A program made the position numbers and the translations under genes. Under the pieces are notes generated by a model, which worked only from the letters and a program-made list of their open reading frames with translations, had not been told where the DNA came from and did no database searches. Shown here one piece after another: positions 50,790-57,965 of a stretch of 64,000 nt of DNA (positions within the stretch are counted from its first letter, which is position 1; every line of letters begins with the position of its first letter). This DNA is from JAFEBO01 sp036392375 (GTDB lineage: Bacteria; Planctomycetota; Phycisphaerae; Phycisphaerales; UBA1924), in assembly GCA_036392375.1 (NCBI GenBank), contig DASVYC010000081.1, positions 62,001 to 126,000 on the forward strand, in the 5' to 3' direction.

Positions 50790-50825
50790 CTGGTAAGCAG
50801 TGTGGACACGCTGCTGCCCAACACC
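50790..50825. other. Right junction (attR) of the inserted element
   Basis: Element sequence ...GGTAAGCAGTGTGGAC meets capsid sequence ACGCTGCTGCCC. GGA at 50804-50806 corresponds to GGA at 39266-39268. The exact 2- or 3-base crossover core cannot be fixed from one sequence. Confidence 0.7.
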
Positions 50826-51806
50826 GACACGCTGAATCAGACGACGTTCACGCCCGACGCGACCAACGCGACGAGCCTGACGGCCGCCAACGGCTCGCGC
50901 TTCCAGGTCGGCGACCAGGTGCGACCCGACGCCAGCACCGAGGTCATGCTTGTGACGGCGGTCAGCGGCAACACGCTCACCGTCGTCCGCGGCTACGGCG
51001 GCACGACCAAGGTCGCGCTCACCAACGGGCGGCGGCTGTTCATCCTCGGCAACGCCGCGCTCGAAGGCGCCGACGCCGTGAGCGCCCGGTTCACCAACCG
51101 CGTCCGAAGGGCGAACTACACGCAGATCTTCTCCGCCACCGTGGAAGTCTCGGGCTCGATGCGTGCGGCACGCCAGCACGGGATCGACGATGAGCTCGAG
51201 TACCAGAAGCAGGAGCGGCTGCGCGAGCTGCTGCGCGATCTTGAGAACTGCGTCATCAACGGCACCGCGCCCGCGAGCACGCAGACCGGCTCGAGCAGCG
51301 TTCGCCGCACCATGAACGGCATCGTCCGTCAGATCGCGACCAACCAGTACATGCCCAACAGCGGCGGCATCCCTGCGGGCGGCGGCGCGGGCAGCAACGA
51401 GTTGAACGAGCCCGTTCTCAACGCCTCGCTCCGCACCATCTGGGAGCAGAGCCAGGGCAAGATCGACACCATCGTCGTCAGCGGTGCCCAGAAGCGTCGC
51501 ATCAACGGCTTCGCCACGGGCTCGCGGGCGTACGCGCCGGAGGACAGCAAGTACCGCGACGTGGTGAGCATTTACGAGAGCGACTTCGGCGTCTGCCGCG
51601 TGATCCTGAGCCGCTGGGTGCCGAGCGACACGGTGCTGCTGCTCGACTCGTCGCGGATCGGCGTGTTGCCGTTGAGCGGGCGCAGCTTCGGCTTCAAGCC
51701 GCTGGCGGCGACCGGCGACGCGAGCGCCGGCCAGGTGCTGGGCGAGTACACGCTGGAGTTCAAGAACGAGAACGCGCACGGGCTGATCCGTGGCTTGGCG
51801 GTGTGA
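50805..51806 (+). pseudogene. Major capsid protein, 3' part
   Basis: 333 residues continuing the capsid protein begun at 39099: DTLLPNTDTLNQTTFTPDAT, GSRFQVGDQVRPDASTEVMLVTAVSGNTLTVVRGYGGT, an I-domain-like loop, then SATVEVSGSMRAARQHGIDDELEYQKQERLRELLRDLENCVINGTAP, DTIVVSGAQKRRING and VILSRWVPSDTVLLLDSSRIGVLPLSGRSF. Pattern fits DUF5309 (SU10-type) HK97-fold capsid proteins. A GTG at 50802 could start an orphan product, but the natural start is at 39099. Confidence 0.85.
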
Positions 51807-51809
51807 AGA

Positions 51810-51850
51810 AGGCATCCAGGCATCCAGGCATCCAGGCATCGAGGCATCGA
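51810..51850. repeat. Tandem octamer array (GGCATCCA units)
   Basis: Five near-perfect octamers AGGCATCC/AGGCATCG start four bases after the capsid stop codon. No complementary arm was found nearby. Confidence 0.85.
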
Positions 51851-51980
51851 GTGCGGAGTAGGCGATGCCGCGATCGAGCCTGAACAGACTTCCTCGCGCG
51901 GCCGCTGGTCGGAGCGCGAGGTAAGGGTGGGCGGCGGGTCCGCGCCGGTTCGGAAACGACCGGCGCGGAATTGGTGGGGA

Positions 51981-52063
51981 AGGGGTGAGGGGTGAGGACT
52001 GAGGTCTTAGGTGCCGCGCGTGCGGCGGAGGGAACTCCTCCCTAAGTCCTAAGTCCTAACCCC
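51981..52063. repeat. Octamer palindromic element (CTAAGTCC units)
   Basis: GGGGTGAGGACTGAGGTCTTAGG on the left pairs imperfectly with CCTAAGTCCTAAGTCCTAAC on the right, across a CCGCGCG-rich loop. A single-arm relative stands at 19808-19850. Confidence 0.75.
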
Positions 52064-52084
52064 AAAGTACTTCTGGGGGAAACC

Positions 52085-52717
52085 ATGCTCTTATGCACCG
52101 ACACCGACCTCGTGCGGGTCGAGCCGAATGTCTTTTCGGAGATCCAGTGGCTCAGCCAGCGGCTGGTCAAAGCCACCGGCAGCGTCAGCGGCACGACGCT
52201 GACGATCGCGTCGCCGGATGTGAACTTCGACGGAGCGCAGCTCGCGCCCGGCATGGTCGTGCTCGTCGCCGGAGTGGCTCACGAGGTCATCGCCAAACTC
52301 TCGGCAACGACCGCGACGATCTCGCGGGTGCGCCCGACGAGCGACGACGCCGTGCTGACGCCGGCGCCGGTCTCGGGCGTGGAGGTGATCGTCGCGACCA
52401 TGATGCCGCAGGCGGCGGGGGTGAGCGATCGCGTGTGCCGCATGTTCGGGCTGAAGCCCGCGCCCGCCGCGGGCGACGCGGTGCTTGTCGATCCGGGAGA
52501 AGTCACGCGCTTCGCGGCGCTGCTCACGCTGGCCGCGGCGTACAGCGCGGCGGCGAGCATCAGCGGCGACGACTCGCCGACGGGCAAACGTGCGGCGAAG
52601 TACCGCGAACTGGCGAAGGAAGAACGCCGCTTGCTGACGGCGCGGATCGATCTCGACGGCGACGGCATCGCGGACGCGGTGCGTAGGCCGTCGGTGGTGG
52701 TTCTTGAGCGTGTGTGA
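52085..52717 (+). CDS. Head-tail connector-like protein
   Basis: 210 residues. Starts MLLCTDTDLVRVEPNVF, has a beta-rich middle with VSGTTLTIASPDVNFDGAQLAPGMVVLVAGVAHEVIAKLSATTATISRVRP, and a helical end (RFAALLTLAAAYSAAASISGDDSPTGKRAAKYRELAKEERRLL) typical of gp6/gp15-like connectors. Position after the capsid gene fits. GGGGGA precedes the ATG. Assignment by position and secondary-structure impression. Confidence 0.6.
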   Translation: MLLCTDTDLVRVEPNVFSEIQWLSQRLVKATGSVSGTTLTIASPDVNFDGAQLAPGMVVLVAGVAHEVIAKLSATTATISRVRPTSDDAVLTPAPVSGVEVIVATMMPQAAGVSDRVCRMFGLKPAPAAGDAVLVDPGEVTRFAALLTLAAAYSAAASISGDDSPTGKRAAKYRELAKEERRLLTARIDLDGDGIADAVRRPSVVVLERV

Positions 52718-52720
52718 CAG

Positions 52721-52855
52721 GGCATTCACCGCCGAGGACGCAGAGAGCGCGGCGGAAGACAGGAAGAGATGGATCGTGTGACTCGGCGATCTGCTCTTGT
52801 CTCAAACACCTTGCCTCTCTCCGCGTCCTCTGCGTCCTCCGCGGTGACCTGCCTT
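52721..52855. repeat. Nonamer palindromic element, copy 5
   Basis: GGCATTCACCGCCGAGGACG at the left is complementary to TCCTCCGCGGTGACCTGCC at the right, with CTCTCCGCGTCCTCTGCG units in the right arm. It fills the gap between the connector gene and the next gene of the prophage block. Confidence 0.88.
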
Positions 52856-52880
52856 GGCCTTGTCGACAAGGAGCAACTGG

Positions 52881-53303
52881 ATGCTGATTCTGAATCCCAC
52901 GTCCGTGAAGATCGCCGGCGTGGAATACACGAGCGTGGAGTCGTGCGCCATCGATCGCACGGCACACAAGGAGGTGGTGGAATGGAACGACAACGGCCCG
53001 TATGCCGTCTTCGCCGACGTGCCGGAGCAGAAGGTCGAGATCAAGCTCACGCAGCGGCTGGAGAGCAACGCAGCGGACCAACTGCTCGACCTGCTGCGCC
53101 CGGGGCAGAGCGCGGCGATCGAGATCCTGACCAGTTTGAACTCTTCCCACGCCCGGCGGCGGAAGCTGACAGCGACCTGCGTGGTGCGTGCGGTTCGAAA
53201 TCTCGTCAGCGTCGGCAAAGACTCGCAGGCCCGCCGCGTGATCGAGTTGGTCGCGATCAGCAGCGATGGCTCGACGGACCCTGTGGGGCAGATTGATTGG
53301 TAA
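52881..53303 (+). CDS. Phage tail-like structural protein
   Basis: 140 residues from ATG 52881, with AAGGAG 7 bases upstream. Beta-rich: LNPTSVKIAGVEYTSVESCAIDRTAHKEVVEWNDNGPYAVFADVPEQKVEIKLTQRL, LVAISSDGSTDPVGQIDW. Resembles tail-tube or tail-terminator proteins in size and strand pattern, but I cannot assign a family. It is followed by a GGGGAGCAG palindrome and another tail-like gene. Confidence 0.55.
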   Translation: MLILNPTSVKIAGVEYTSVESCAIDRTAHKEVVEWNDNGPYAVFADVPEQKVEIKLTQRLESNAADQLLDLLRPGQSAAIEILTSLNSSHARRRKLTATCVVRAVRNLVSVGKDSQARRVIELVAISSDGSTDPVGQIDW

Positions 53304-53385
53304 GGGGAGCAGTGGAGCAGAGGTGCAGGGTCAGACCTGTTCTGTCTTCCCTGCTCCGCTGCACCCCTCCTCCCCTGCTCCCCTT
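53303..53385. repeat. GGGGAGCAG palindromic element, copy 1
   Basis: AGGGGAGCAGTGGAGCAGAG at left is inversely repeated by CCTCCTCCCCTGCTCCCCTT at right. Second copy at 53779-53894. Confidence 0.88.
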
Positions 53386-53396
53386 TGGAGAACCCC

Positions 53397-53777
53397 ATGT
53401 CCTCATACAAATCCCTCGAGCTCTTCGGCTCCGGGCCGCACCGCTTCGCGGCGGAGTTCCAGGGTTCGCTGGTCGTCCCCAAGTTGCGGCTGGATATTCA
53501 GGAGTCCGGCTCCGGCTGGCTCGGGCTCGAGGAGTTCACGCTCATCGTGACCGGTCGCTTGGTCGCGAGCAGCCAGAGCGCGTTGTGGGCGCTGCGTGAC
53601 GCGATCGTGGCGCAGCTCGTCGATCCTCCCACGGCGGGGACGCTGGTGGACAACACCGGCCGCTCGCACGCGAGCATGAGCTTCATCGGCTTCGAAGAAG
53701 GCGACCGCGTCGACCGCGGCCGCGTGTGGAGCCTGGCGTACACGGCGCGGTTCCGCAGGTTCAAGACGGTGCCGTAG
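53397..53777 (+). CDS. Phage tail-like structural protein
   Basis: 126 residues from ATG 53397 (GGAG 6 bases upstream). Contains FAAEFQGSLVVPKLRLDIQESGSGWLGLEEFTLIVTGRLVASSQSALWALRDAIVAQLVDPP and MSFIGFEEGDRVDRGRVWSLAYTARFRRFKTVP, a beta-barrel-like pattern seen in tail or baseplate hub proteins. No firm family. It lies between two copies of the GGGGAGCAG palindrome. Confidence 0.55.
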   Translation: MSSYKSLELFGSGPHRFAAEFQGSLVVPKLRLDIQESGSGWLGLEEFTLIVTGRLVASSQSALWALRDAIVAQLVDPPTAGTLVDNTGRSHASMSFIGFEEGDRVDRGRVWSLAYTARFRRFKTVP

Positions 53778-53778
53778 G

Positions 53779-53894
53779 AAGGGGAGCAGGGGAGGAGGGG
53801 AGCAGCGGAGCAGGGGCTCGCTTCCTCGCCTGCGACTGGCTTTGTTGTCTTCCTCCCTGCTCCCCTGCTCCCCTGCACCCCTCCTCCCCTTCCC
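53779..53894. repeat. GGGGAGCAG palindromic element, copy 2
   Basis: AAGGGGAGCAGGGGAGGAGG at left pairs with CTCCCCTGCACCCCTCCTCC-type sequence at right. It ends directly before the ATG of the next gene. Confidence 0.88.
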
Positions 53895-53895
53895 C

Positions 53896-54192
53896 ATGAA
53901 CGACGCCCTCGCCACAGCCCTCGCCCAGTTCGGCCTCGCCGGGTTTGTCGCCTGGATGTGGCTGACCGAACGCCGCGCCACGCAGACGCGCGAGAAGCAG
54001 ATCGGCGACCTGCACGATCGCCTGATGCAGGAACGCCGCGGCACCGATGCGCTGCTGGGGGCTCTTGAACGCAGCACCGCGGCGATGACGGCGTTGCAGG
54101 AGGGGCAGAAGAATCTGGCGGCAGCGATCGAGCGGCTGGCGGCGAAGGACGAGCGGGCATCGCGTCGATCCACCAAGCGGGATGCCGCGTAG
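53896..54192 (+). CDS. Small membrane protein with coiled coil (holin-like position)
   Basis: 98 residues. One N-terminal transmembrane helix (LAQFGLAGFVAWMWLTE) followed by a long charged coiled coil (KQIGDLHDRLMQERRGTDALLGALERSTAAMTALQEGQKNLAAAIERLAAKDERASRRSTK). Last gene of the prophage-like block, where holins or spanin-like proteins commonly lie; function not proved. Confidence 0.55.
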   Translation: MNDALATALAQFGLAGFVAWMWLTERRATQTREKQIGDLHDRLMQERRGTDALLGALERSTAAMTALQEGQKNLAAAIERLAAKDERASRRSTKRDAA

Positions 54193-54214
54193 AGAATCGC
54201 GGTAGCTTCCGAGC

Positions 54215-54232
54215 CGCGGGCTTCAGCCCGCG
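54215..54232. repeat. REP-like hairpin
   Basis: CGCGGGCT / AGCCCGCG stem with a TC loop, 23 bases after the last prophage-type gene. May also act as a terminator. Confidence 0.5.
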
Positions 54233-54285
54233 CGGGGGCACGTGCAAATGGTTGGGCGTAGCGTGCAGTAGACTGGCGACCATTC

Positions 54286-55098
54286 ATGGCCTTCCCGAGC
54301 GACAACCCCGACGTGCGATGCTTCCGTTGCGGCTACTCGCTCGCCGGGCTGAATGGCGACGCACTCTGCCCGGAATGCGCCTTCTCCGTGGCTGCGTCGC
54401 GGGACCCGATCGGGATGCTCCAGCGCACGCTTCGCTCCGTGGGATTGAAGCGAGCGCGGCTTCGGAATGTGCTCTATGTCGACATCCCGGTACTGGTCTG
54501 TGCCGGCGCCGTCCTGCTTTCTGTACTCGCCGGGCCGAGCCTGGTGCTGGCGGTGTTGTCGGGCTCCGTGTTCTTGCTGGCGAGCTTCGTATCGAGTATC
54601 GCGGCGGTGTTGCTTGCGTCAGACACTGGCTCCGGAAGTCTTCGTCCGGTGCGGATTGAACGAGCCGCGACGACTCTCCAAGCGGTCGCTGCCTTGAGGT
54701 TGGTTCTTCTTGGTGTTGCCGTGGTGTCGTCGTACTTGCTTGTCGGAAAGGTGGGTGTGGCTGCGGGCGTGTTGTGGCTTGCTCTGGCCACGGTCGAACT
54801 CGTGTTGAGGGTTTGGTGGATCTCCGCGGTCGTGGACCACGACACCGTGGCAAACCAGCAGCGCTCCGCCGGGCTGTTCAGTGTCGCGTGGGTCTTTGGT
54901 GGGGTTTCCTGCACCATCGCCATAGTGTGGATGACGATCGCTTTGCTTGGCGTCGGACGTTCTCTTGGCGACCTGCTGGCGCTCGGGTGGTTGCTGTCAT
55001 ACGCCGCACTGCTCATGATCACCATGGAACTGACCGATGTGGGCCGGACGTTCCTAGCTGGCGTGCCGGAGGGAGTGAAACATCCTGTTCAGAATTGA
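54286..55098 (+). CDS. Zinc-ribbon membrane protein (first of a paralogous pair)
   Basis: 270 residues. An N-terminal zinc ribbon (VRCFRCGYSLAGLNGDALCPECAFSV: CxxC...CxxC) is followed by about six transmembrane helices. The family is common in planctomycetes, with function unknown. The next gene is a paralogue with the same ribbon (CFRCGYSLAG...CPEC) and a similar membrane layout. They may form a two-subunit membrane assembly or be a recent duplication. Confidence 0.7.
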   Translation: MAFPSDNPDVRCFRCGYSLAGLNGDALCPECAFSVAASRDPIGMLQRTLRSVGLKRARLRNVLYVDIPVLVCAGAVLLSVLAGPSLVLAVLSGSVFLLASFVSSIAAVLLASDTGSGSLRPVRIERAATTLQAVAALRLVLLGVAVVSSYLLVGKVGVAAGVLWLALATVELVLRVWWISAVVDHDTVANQQRSAGLFSVAWVFGGVSCTIAIVWMTIALLGVGRSLGDLLALGWLLSYAALLMITMELTDVGRTFLAGVPEGVKHPVQN

Positions 55099-55149
55099 AA
55101 GAACGCACAGACGGCAATTGCCGCAGCTCCGGAAGCGCGGCACGGCAGC

Positions 55150-55911
55150 ATGAACGACGCACCAAAGAACTCCGATCTGCATTGCTTTCGCTGCGGATAC
55201 TCGCTTGCGGGCATTCAATCGGACACGGTGTGTCCGGAGTGTGGCCTTGCCATCGCACGTTCTATCGAGGCAGCGCATCCGATGGCACCCAGGCGGATTG
55301 TGAGAACCCTCCGCACGATTGCCGCTCTCGATGTCGCGGTATTCGTCCTACCGATTGCGATCGCCTTCTTTGTCTACTCGGGCTTCGGCGGCGCACCAAG
55401 AGGTCCAGGAGTTGGCCTCACCGTGCTCGCTCTTTCGCCGATCGTTCGCAGTGCAATGCTGCTGTATCTTTTGTGGATCACGGCTCGGAGCTGGGCGAAC
55501 CGCGGCGATCGTGCGAAGTTGGTGGCCGTCTCTGTGGTGTGCGGACGAATCGCGACAACCGTGTGGCTGATCGCTGCTGAACTCTTCCAGCAGTTCAGTA
55601 TTTCATCGCCAATCGCGTTGATCGCGTGCGTCTTCTTTGCCGCCTGCGAGGCGATGACGCGGCGGGTCTGGCTGCGGCGAGTGTCGCGAGCATTCGGCGG
55701 GCCAACGTCAGAGCACGTGCGATACCTTACACGCATCGCGTCGCTCGCGTCGTGGCCGTTGAACATTGCGGCGACGTTCGTTCTGCTCACGCTCTGGGAT
55801 CGATCGGTTGAGTTCCTCGTGTTCCTTCCGATCGTCATCGTCGCGCATCTCGTTCATGCGTTCTGCCTCGGGTGTGCAACGTTTGCCTGTGCTGGGACAG
55901 TCCCTGATTGA
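55150..55911 (+). CDS. Zinc-ribbon membrane protein (second of the pair)
   Basis: 253 residues. DLHCFRCGYSLAGIQSDTVCPECGLAI zinc ribbon, then about six hydrophobic segments (ALDVAVFVLPIAIAFFVYSG, VGLTVLALSPIVRSAMLLYLLWIT, and others). Paralogue of the preceding gene, 51 bases downstream. Function unknown. Confidence 0.7.
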   Translation: MNDAPKNSDLHCFRCGYSLAGIQSDTVCPECGLAIARSIEAAHPMAPRRIVRTLRTIAALDVAVFVLPIAIAFFVYSGFGGAPRGPGVGLTVLALSPIVRSAMLLYLLWITARSWANRGDRAKLVAVSVVCGRIATTVWLIAAELFQQFSISSPIALIACVFFAACEAMTRRVWLRRVSRAFGGPTSEHVRYLTRIASLASWPLNIAATFVLLTLWDRSVEFLVFLPIVIVAHLVHAFCLGCATFACAGTVPD

Positions 55912-55931
55912 CACGCCGCTAGAGTTGAACC

Positions 55932-56510
55932 ATGAGAACGCTGGTCATCACACTCTCGCTCGTCGGGATCGCGACGCTCTCCGCCTGCCGCGCTCCGGGT
56001 TCGCCCGAAGGCCTTCGCGCCCACAACGTCAATGTCGGCGGCTGGCCCTTTGTGCCCACCGCGATGCGGGTCTATCCGCTCACGCACTTGGAGCCCGCGT
56101 CCACCGAGACCGTCGGCGGCAAGGAGACCAAGCGCGAGGCGCGGATCGTCGTGCACCTGGAGTTCAAGGACGCGTGGGGCGATGGCAGCAAGGCGGTCGG
56201 CCCGCTGACGCTCTTTGTGTACGGGCCGCAGGATGGCAAGCCGGGCGCTGGTGGGGGGGCGAGCGTGCAGCAGCGGCGCTACGACATCGACCTCTCGGAC
56301 CTGCGGCGGAACGCGGAGTTGTTTGATCCGGCGACGCGCACGTACCGCGTGCCGCTGGCGGGGTTGCCGGAGTGGCTGAACGAACTGTCGAGCCAGCCGG
56401 GGAAGGATGCGCTCGCAAGTGTGAAGGTGACGGTGCGGGCGGAGATGAAGTCGCCGCGTGCGGACGGGAGCCAGGCGATGCTGGTGGATGAGTATGTGGT
56501 GACGAAGTAA
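55932..56510 (+). CDS. Lipoprotein of unknown function
   Basis: 192 residues. Lipobox LVGIATLSACRAPG at the N-terminus. A beta-rich body follows, with WPFVPTAMRVYPLTHLEPAS, ARIVVHLEFKDAWGDGSKAVGPLTLFVYGP and a late VTVRAEMKSPRADGSQAMLVDEYVV. Not recognised beyond planctomycete-type envelope lipoprotein. It stands 20 bases after the zinc-ribbon pair on the same strand. Confidence 0.7.
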   Translation: MRTLVITLSLVGIATLSACRAPGSPEGLRAHNVNVGGWPFVPTAMRVYPLTHLEPASTETVGGKETKREARIVVHLEFKDAWGDGSKAVGPLTLFVYGPQDGKPGAGGGASVQQRRYDIDLSDLRRNAELFDPATRTYRVPLAGLPEWLNELSSQPGKDALASVKVTVRAEMKSPRADGSQAMLVDEYVVTK

Positions 56511-56659
56511 GTGTGAGTCGTGCCATCCGTCCGCGGCTGCATTGAGCCGCGCGACCGATGCGGCTGGGTGGAGGCGCACACGGCGGCACCAGGTCGAGCC
56601 GTGCCGAGCCACGGCGGACTGGTGGCTCCCGGGTCGGAGCACGGCTCGCGCCCACGACC

Positions 56660-56725
56660 CTCCCGGTCTCGCCAAGCCTGGACGATACCTCCCCGCCGCG
56701 TGGGACGGGGAGGCGCGCAACCGAG
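56660..56725. repeat. Dispersed repeat shared with 31780-31840
   Basis: CCCGGTCTCGCCAAGCCTGG, then CCTCCCCGCCGCGTGGGACG and GGGGAGGCGCGCAA repeat the pattern GGTCTCGCCAAGCCT...CTCTCCGC...GCGGAGAGG...GCGCGC found near 31780-31840. It lies in the 243-base gap before the amidohydrolase gene. Confidence 0.7.
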
Positions 56726-56753
56726 TGACGTCGGGTGCATCCAACAATCTTGC

Positions 56754-57887
56754 ATGACGCGCACGCCGCAGAACTTGGTGGGGATGGACTACAGGGCCGC
56801 GGGGGCAGCGATGGCGTTCCGCGAGCCCATCATCGACATCCACACGCACATCCATGGCGCGGAGGCGACGAAGGTCTACGCCGCGGCGGCGCGGGCGTAC
56901 AACGTGCGGCTCACGTACACGCAGACGCGCCCCGAAGAGATCGAGAGCGTGCAGCGCGTGCTGGGTGAGCGGGTGCGGTTCGTGGCGATCCCCAACTTCA
57001 CGATCCCTGACAAGGCGATCGCGTTCGGGCCCGGGTTCCTGGATTTGATCCGCGTGCTCGCGAGCGAGCACGGCTCGCGCATGATGAAGCTATGGAACGC
57101 GCCGCGGACGTGCGACTGGTTCACCGGACCGGACCGCGACGACTACATCCAGCTCGACGGCAAGTGGCGGGTCGCCGCAGCGGACCTGGCGGTGAGCCTT
57201 GGCATGATGATCAAGACGCACACGGGCGACCCGGACACGTGGTTCAACGCCCGGTACACCGATCGCGCGAAGTACGGCCTGAAGCGGGAGCATTACCGCG
57301 GCCTCGAAGTGATGCTGAAGCGGTATTCGCAGGTGCCGTGGATCGCGGCCCACATGGGCGGGTCGCCGGAGGACTTGGTGTTCCTCGATCAGTTGCTCGA
57401 GCGGCACGCGAACCTGCACCTGGACACGAGCGCGACGAAGTGGATCGTGCGCGAGTTGAGCAAGCACCCACACGACACAGTGCTGGCGTTCTTCGAGAAG
57501 TGGCAGGACCGGATCATCTTCGGATCGGACATCGTGTCGATCGACGACCAGCTCGTGAAGAAGACGCCTGAGCAGCAGCGCATGAGCGTGATGAGCGATC
57601 TGGCGGATTCACCCCAGAGCGCGTTCGACCTGTACGCGAGCCGTTACTTCGCGCTGCGGACGATGCTCGAGGGTTGGGGGCCCACGGGTCTTTGCGAGGA
57701 TCGCCCCAGCCCGATCGCCGACCCGGATCTCAAGATGTGCGAACCATCGAAGTACGACGAGTGGTCGAGCCCGACGCTGCGGGGGTTCGCTTTGCCCCGG
57801 GAGATTCTGGAGAAGGTGTACTACAAGAACGCGGAGCGGGTGGTGATCGGCTGGGAGCGGGGGACGTGGAAGGCAAACAGTAAATAG
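56754..57887 (+). CDS. Amidohydrolase family 2 protein (TIM-barrel metal hydrolase)
   Basis: 377 residues from ATG 56754. Metal-binding IIDIHTHIHG near residue 25, then RFVAIPNFTIPD, MMKLWNAPRTCDWF, MMIKTHTGDPDTWF, VPWIAAHMGGSPEDL, NLHLDTSATKWI and RIIFGSDIVSID, the order expected for amidohydrolase-2 decarboxylase/hydrolase enzymes. The substrate is unknown. The last codons (KANSK) overlap an octamer array at 57877-57901. Confidence 0.82.
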   Translation: MTRTPQNLVGMDYRAAGAAMAFREPIIDIHTHIHGAEATKVYAAAARAYNVRLTYTQTRPEEIESVQRVLGERVRFVAIPNFTIPDKAIAFGPGFLDLIRVLASEHGSRMMKLWNAPRTCDWFTGPDRDDYIQLDGKWRVAAADLAVSLGMMIKTHTGDPDTWFNARYTDRAKYGLKREHYRGLEVMLKRYSQVPWIAAHMGGSPEDLVFLDQLLERHANLHLDTSATKWIVRELSKHPHDTVLAFFEKWQDRIIFGSDIVSIDDQLVKKTPEQQRMSVMSDLADSPQSAFDLYASRYFALRTMLEGWGPTGLCEDRPSPIADPDLKMCEPSKYDEWSSPTLRGFALPREILEKVYYKNAERVVIGWERGTWKANSK

Positions 57888-57901
57888 CAAATGGCAAATG
57901 G
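57877..57901. repeat. Octamer array (AAATGGCA units) at the amidohydrolase stop
   Basis: AGTAAATAGCAAATGGCAAA is a run of three octamer units that provides the last codons and stop of the amidohydrolase gene. Confidence 0.65.
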
Positions 57902-57965
57902 GCACAGCGTGCGCAACGGGTCCGCCGCTCCGCGTTCTCTCTCGATCGCGACGCCAGCAACGTAG

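Larger units (their letters stand above)
39267..50804. mobile_element. 11.5-kb serine-recombinase element inserted in the capsid gene
   Basis: Starts with a serine recombinase at the left junction and ends next to a DNA methyltransferase gene. All genes but one read leftward. It carries a recombinase, HARE-HTH protein, small ORFs, RepA-like ATPase, prohead-protease/capsid fusion, sigma-like factor and an R-M pair. Removing bases 39267-50804 (11,538 = 3 x 3846) restores a continuous capsid frame with GAG-GAC-ACG-CTG-CTG-CCC (EDTLLP). No terminase, portal or tail genes are inside. Interpretation as a satellite is an inference from content. Confidence 0.85.

Noticed and set aside
50802..51806. 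Independent capsid gene starting at GTG 50802
   Set aside because: No ribosome binding site, and the missing N-terminal part is found exactly at 39099-39267 across the element.
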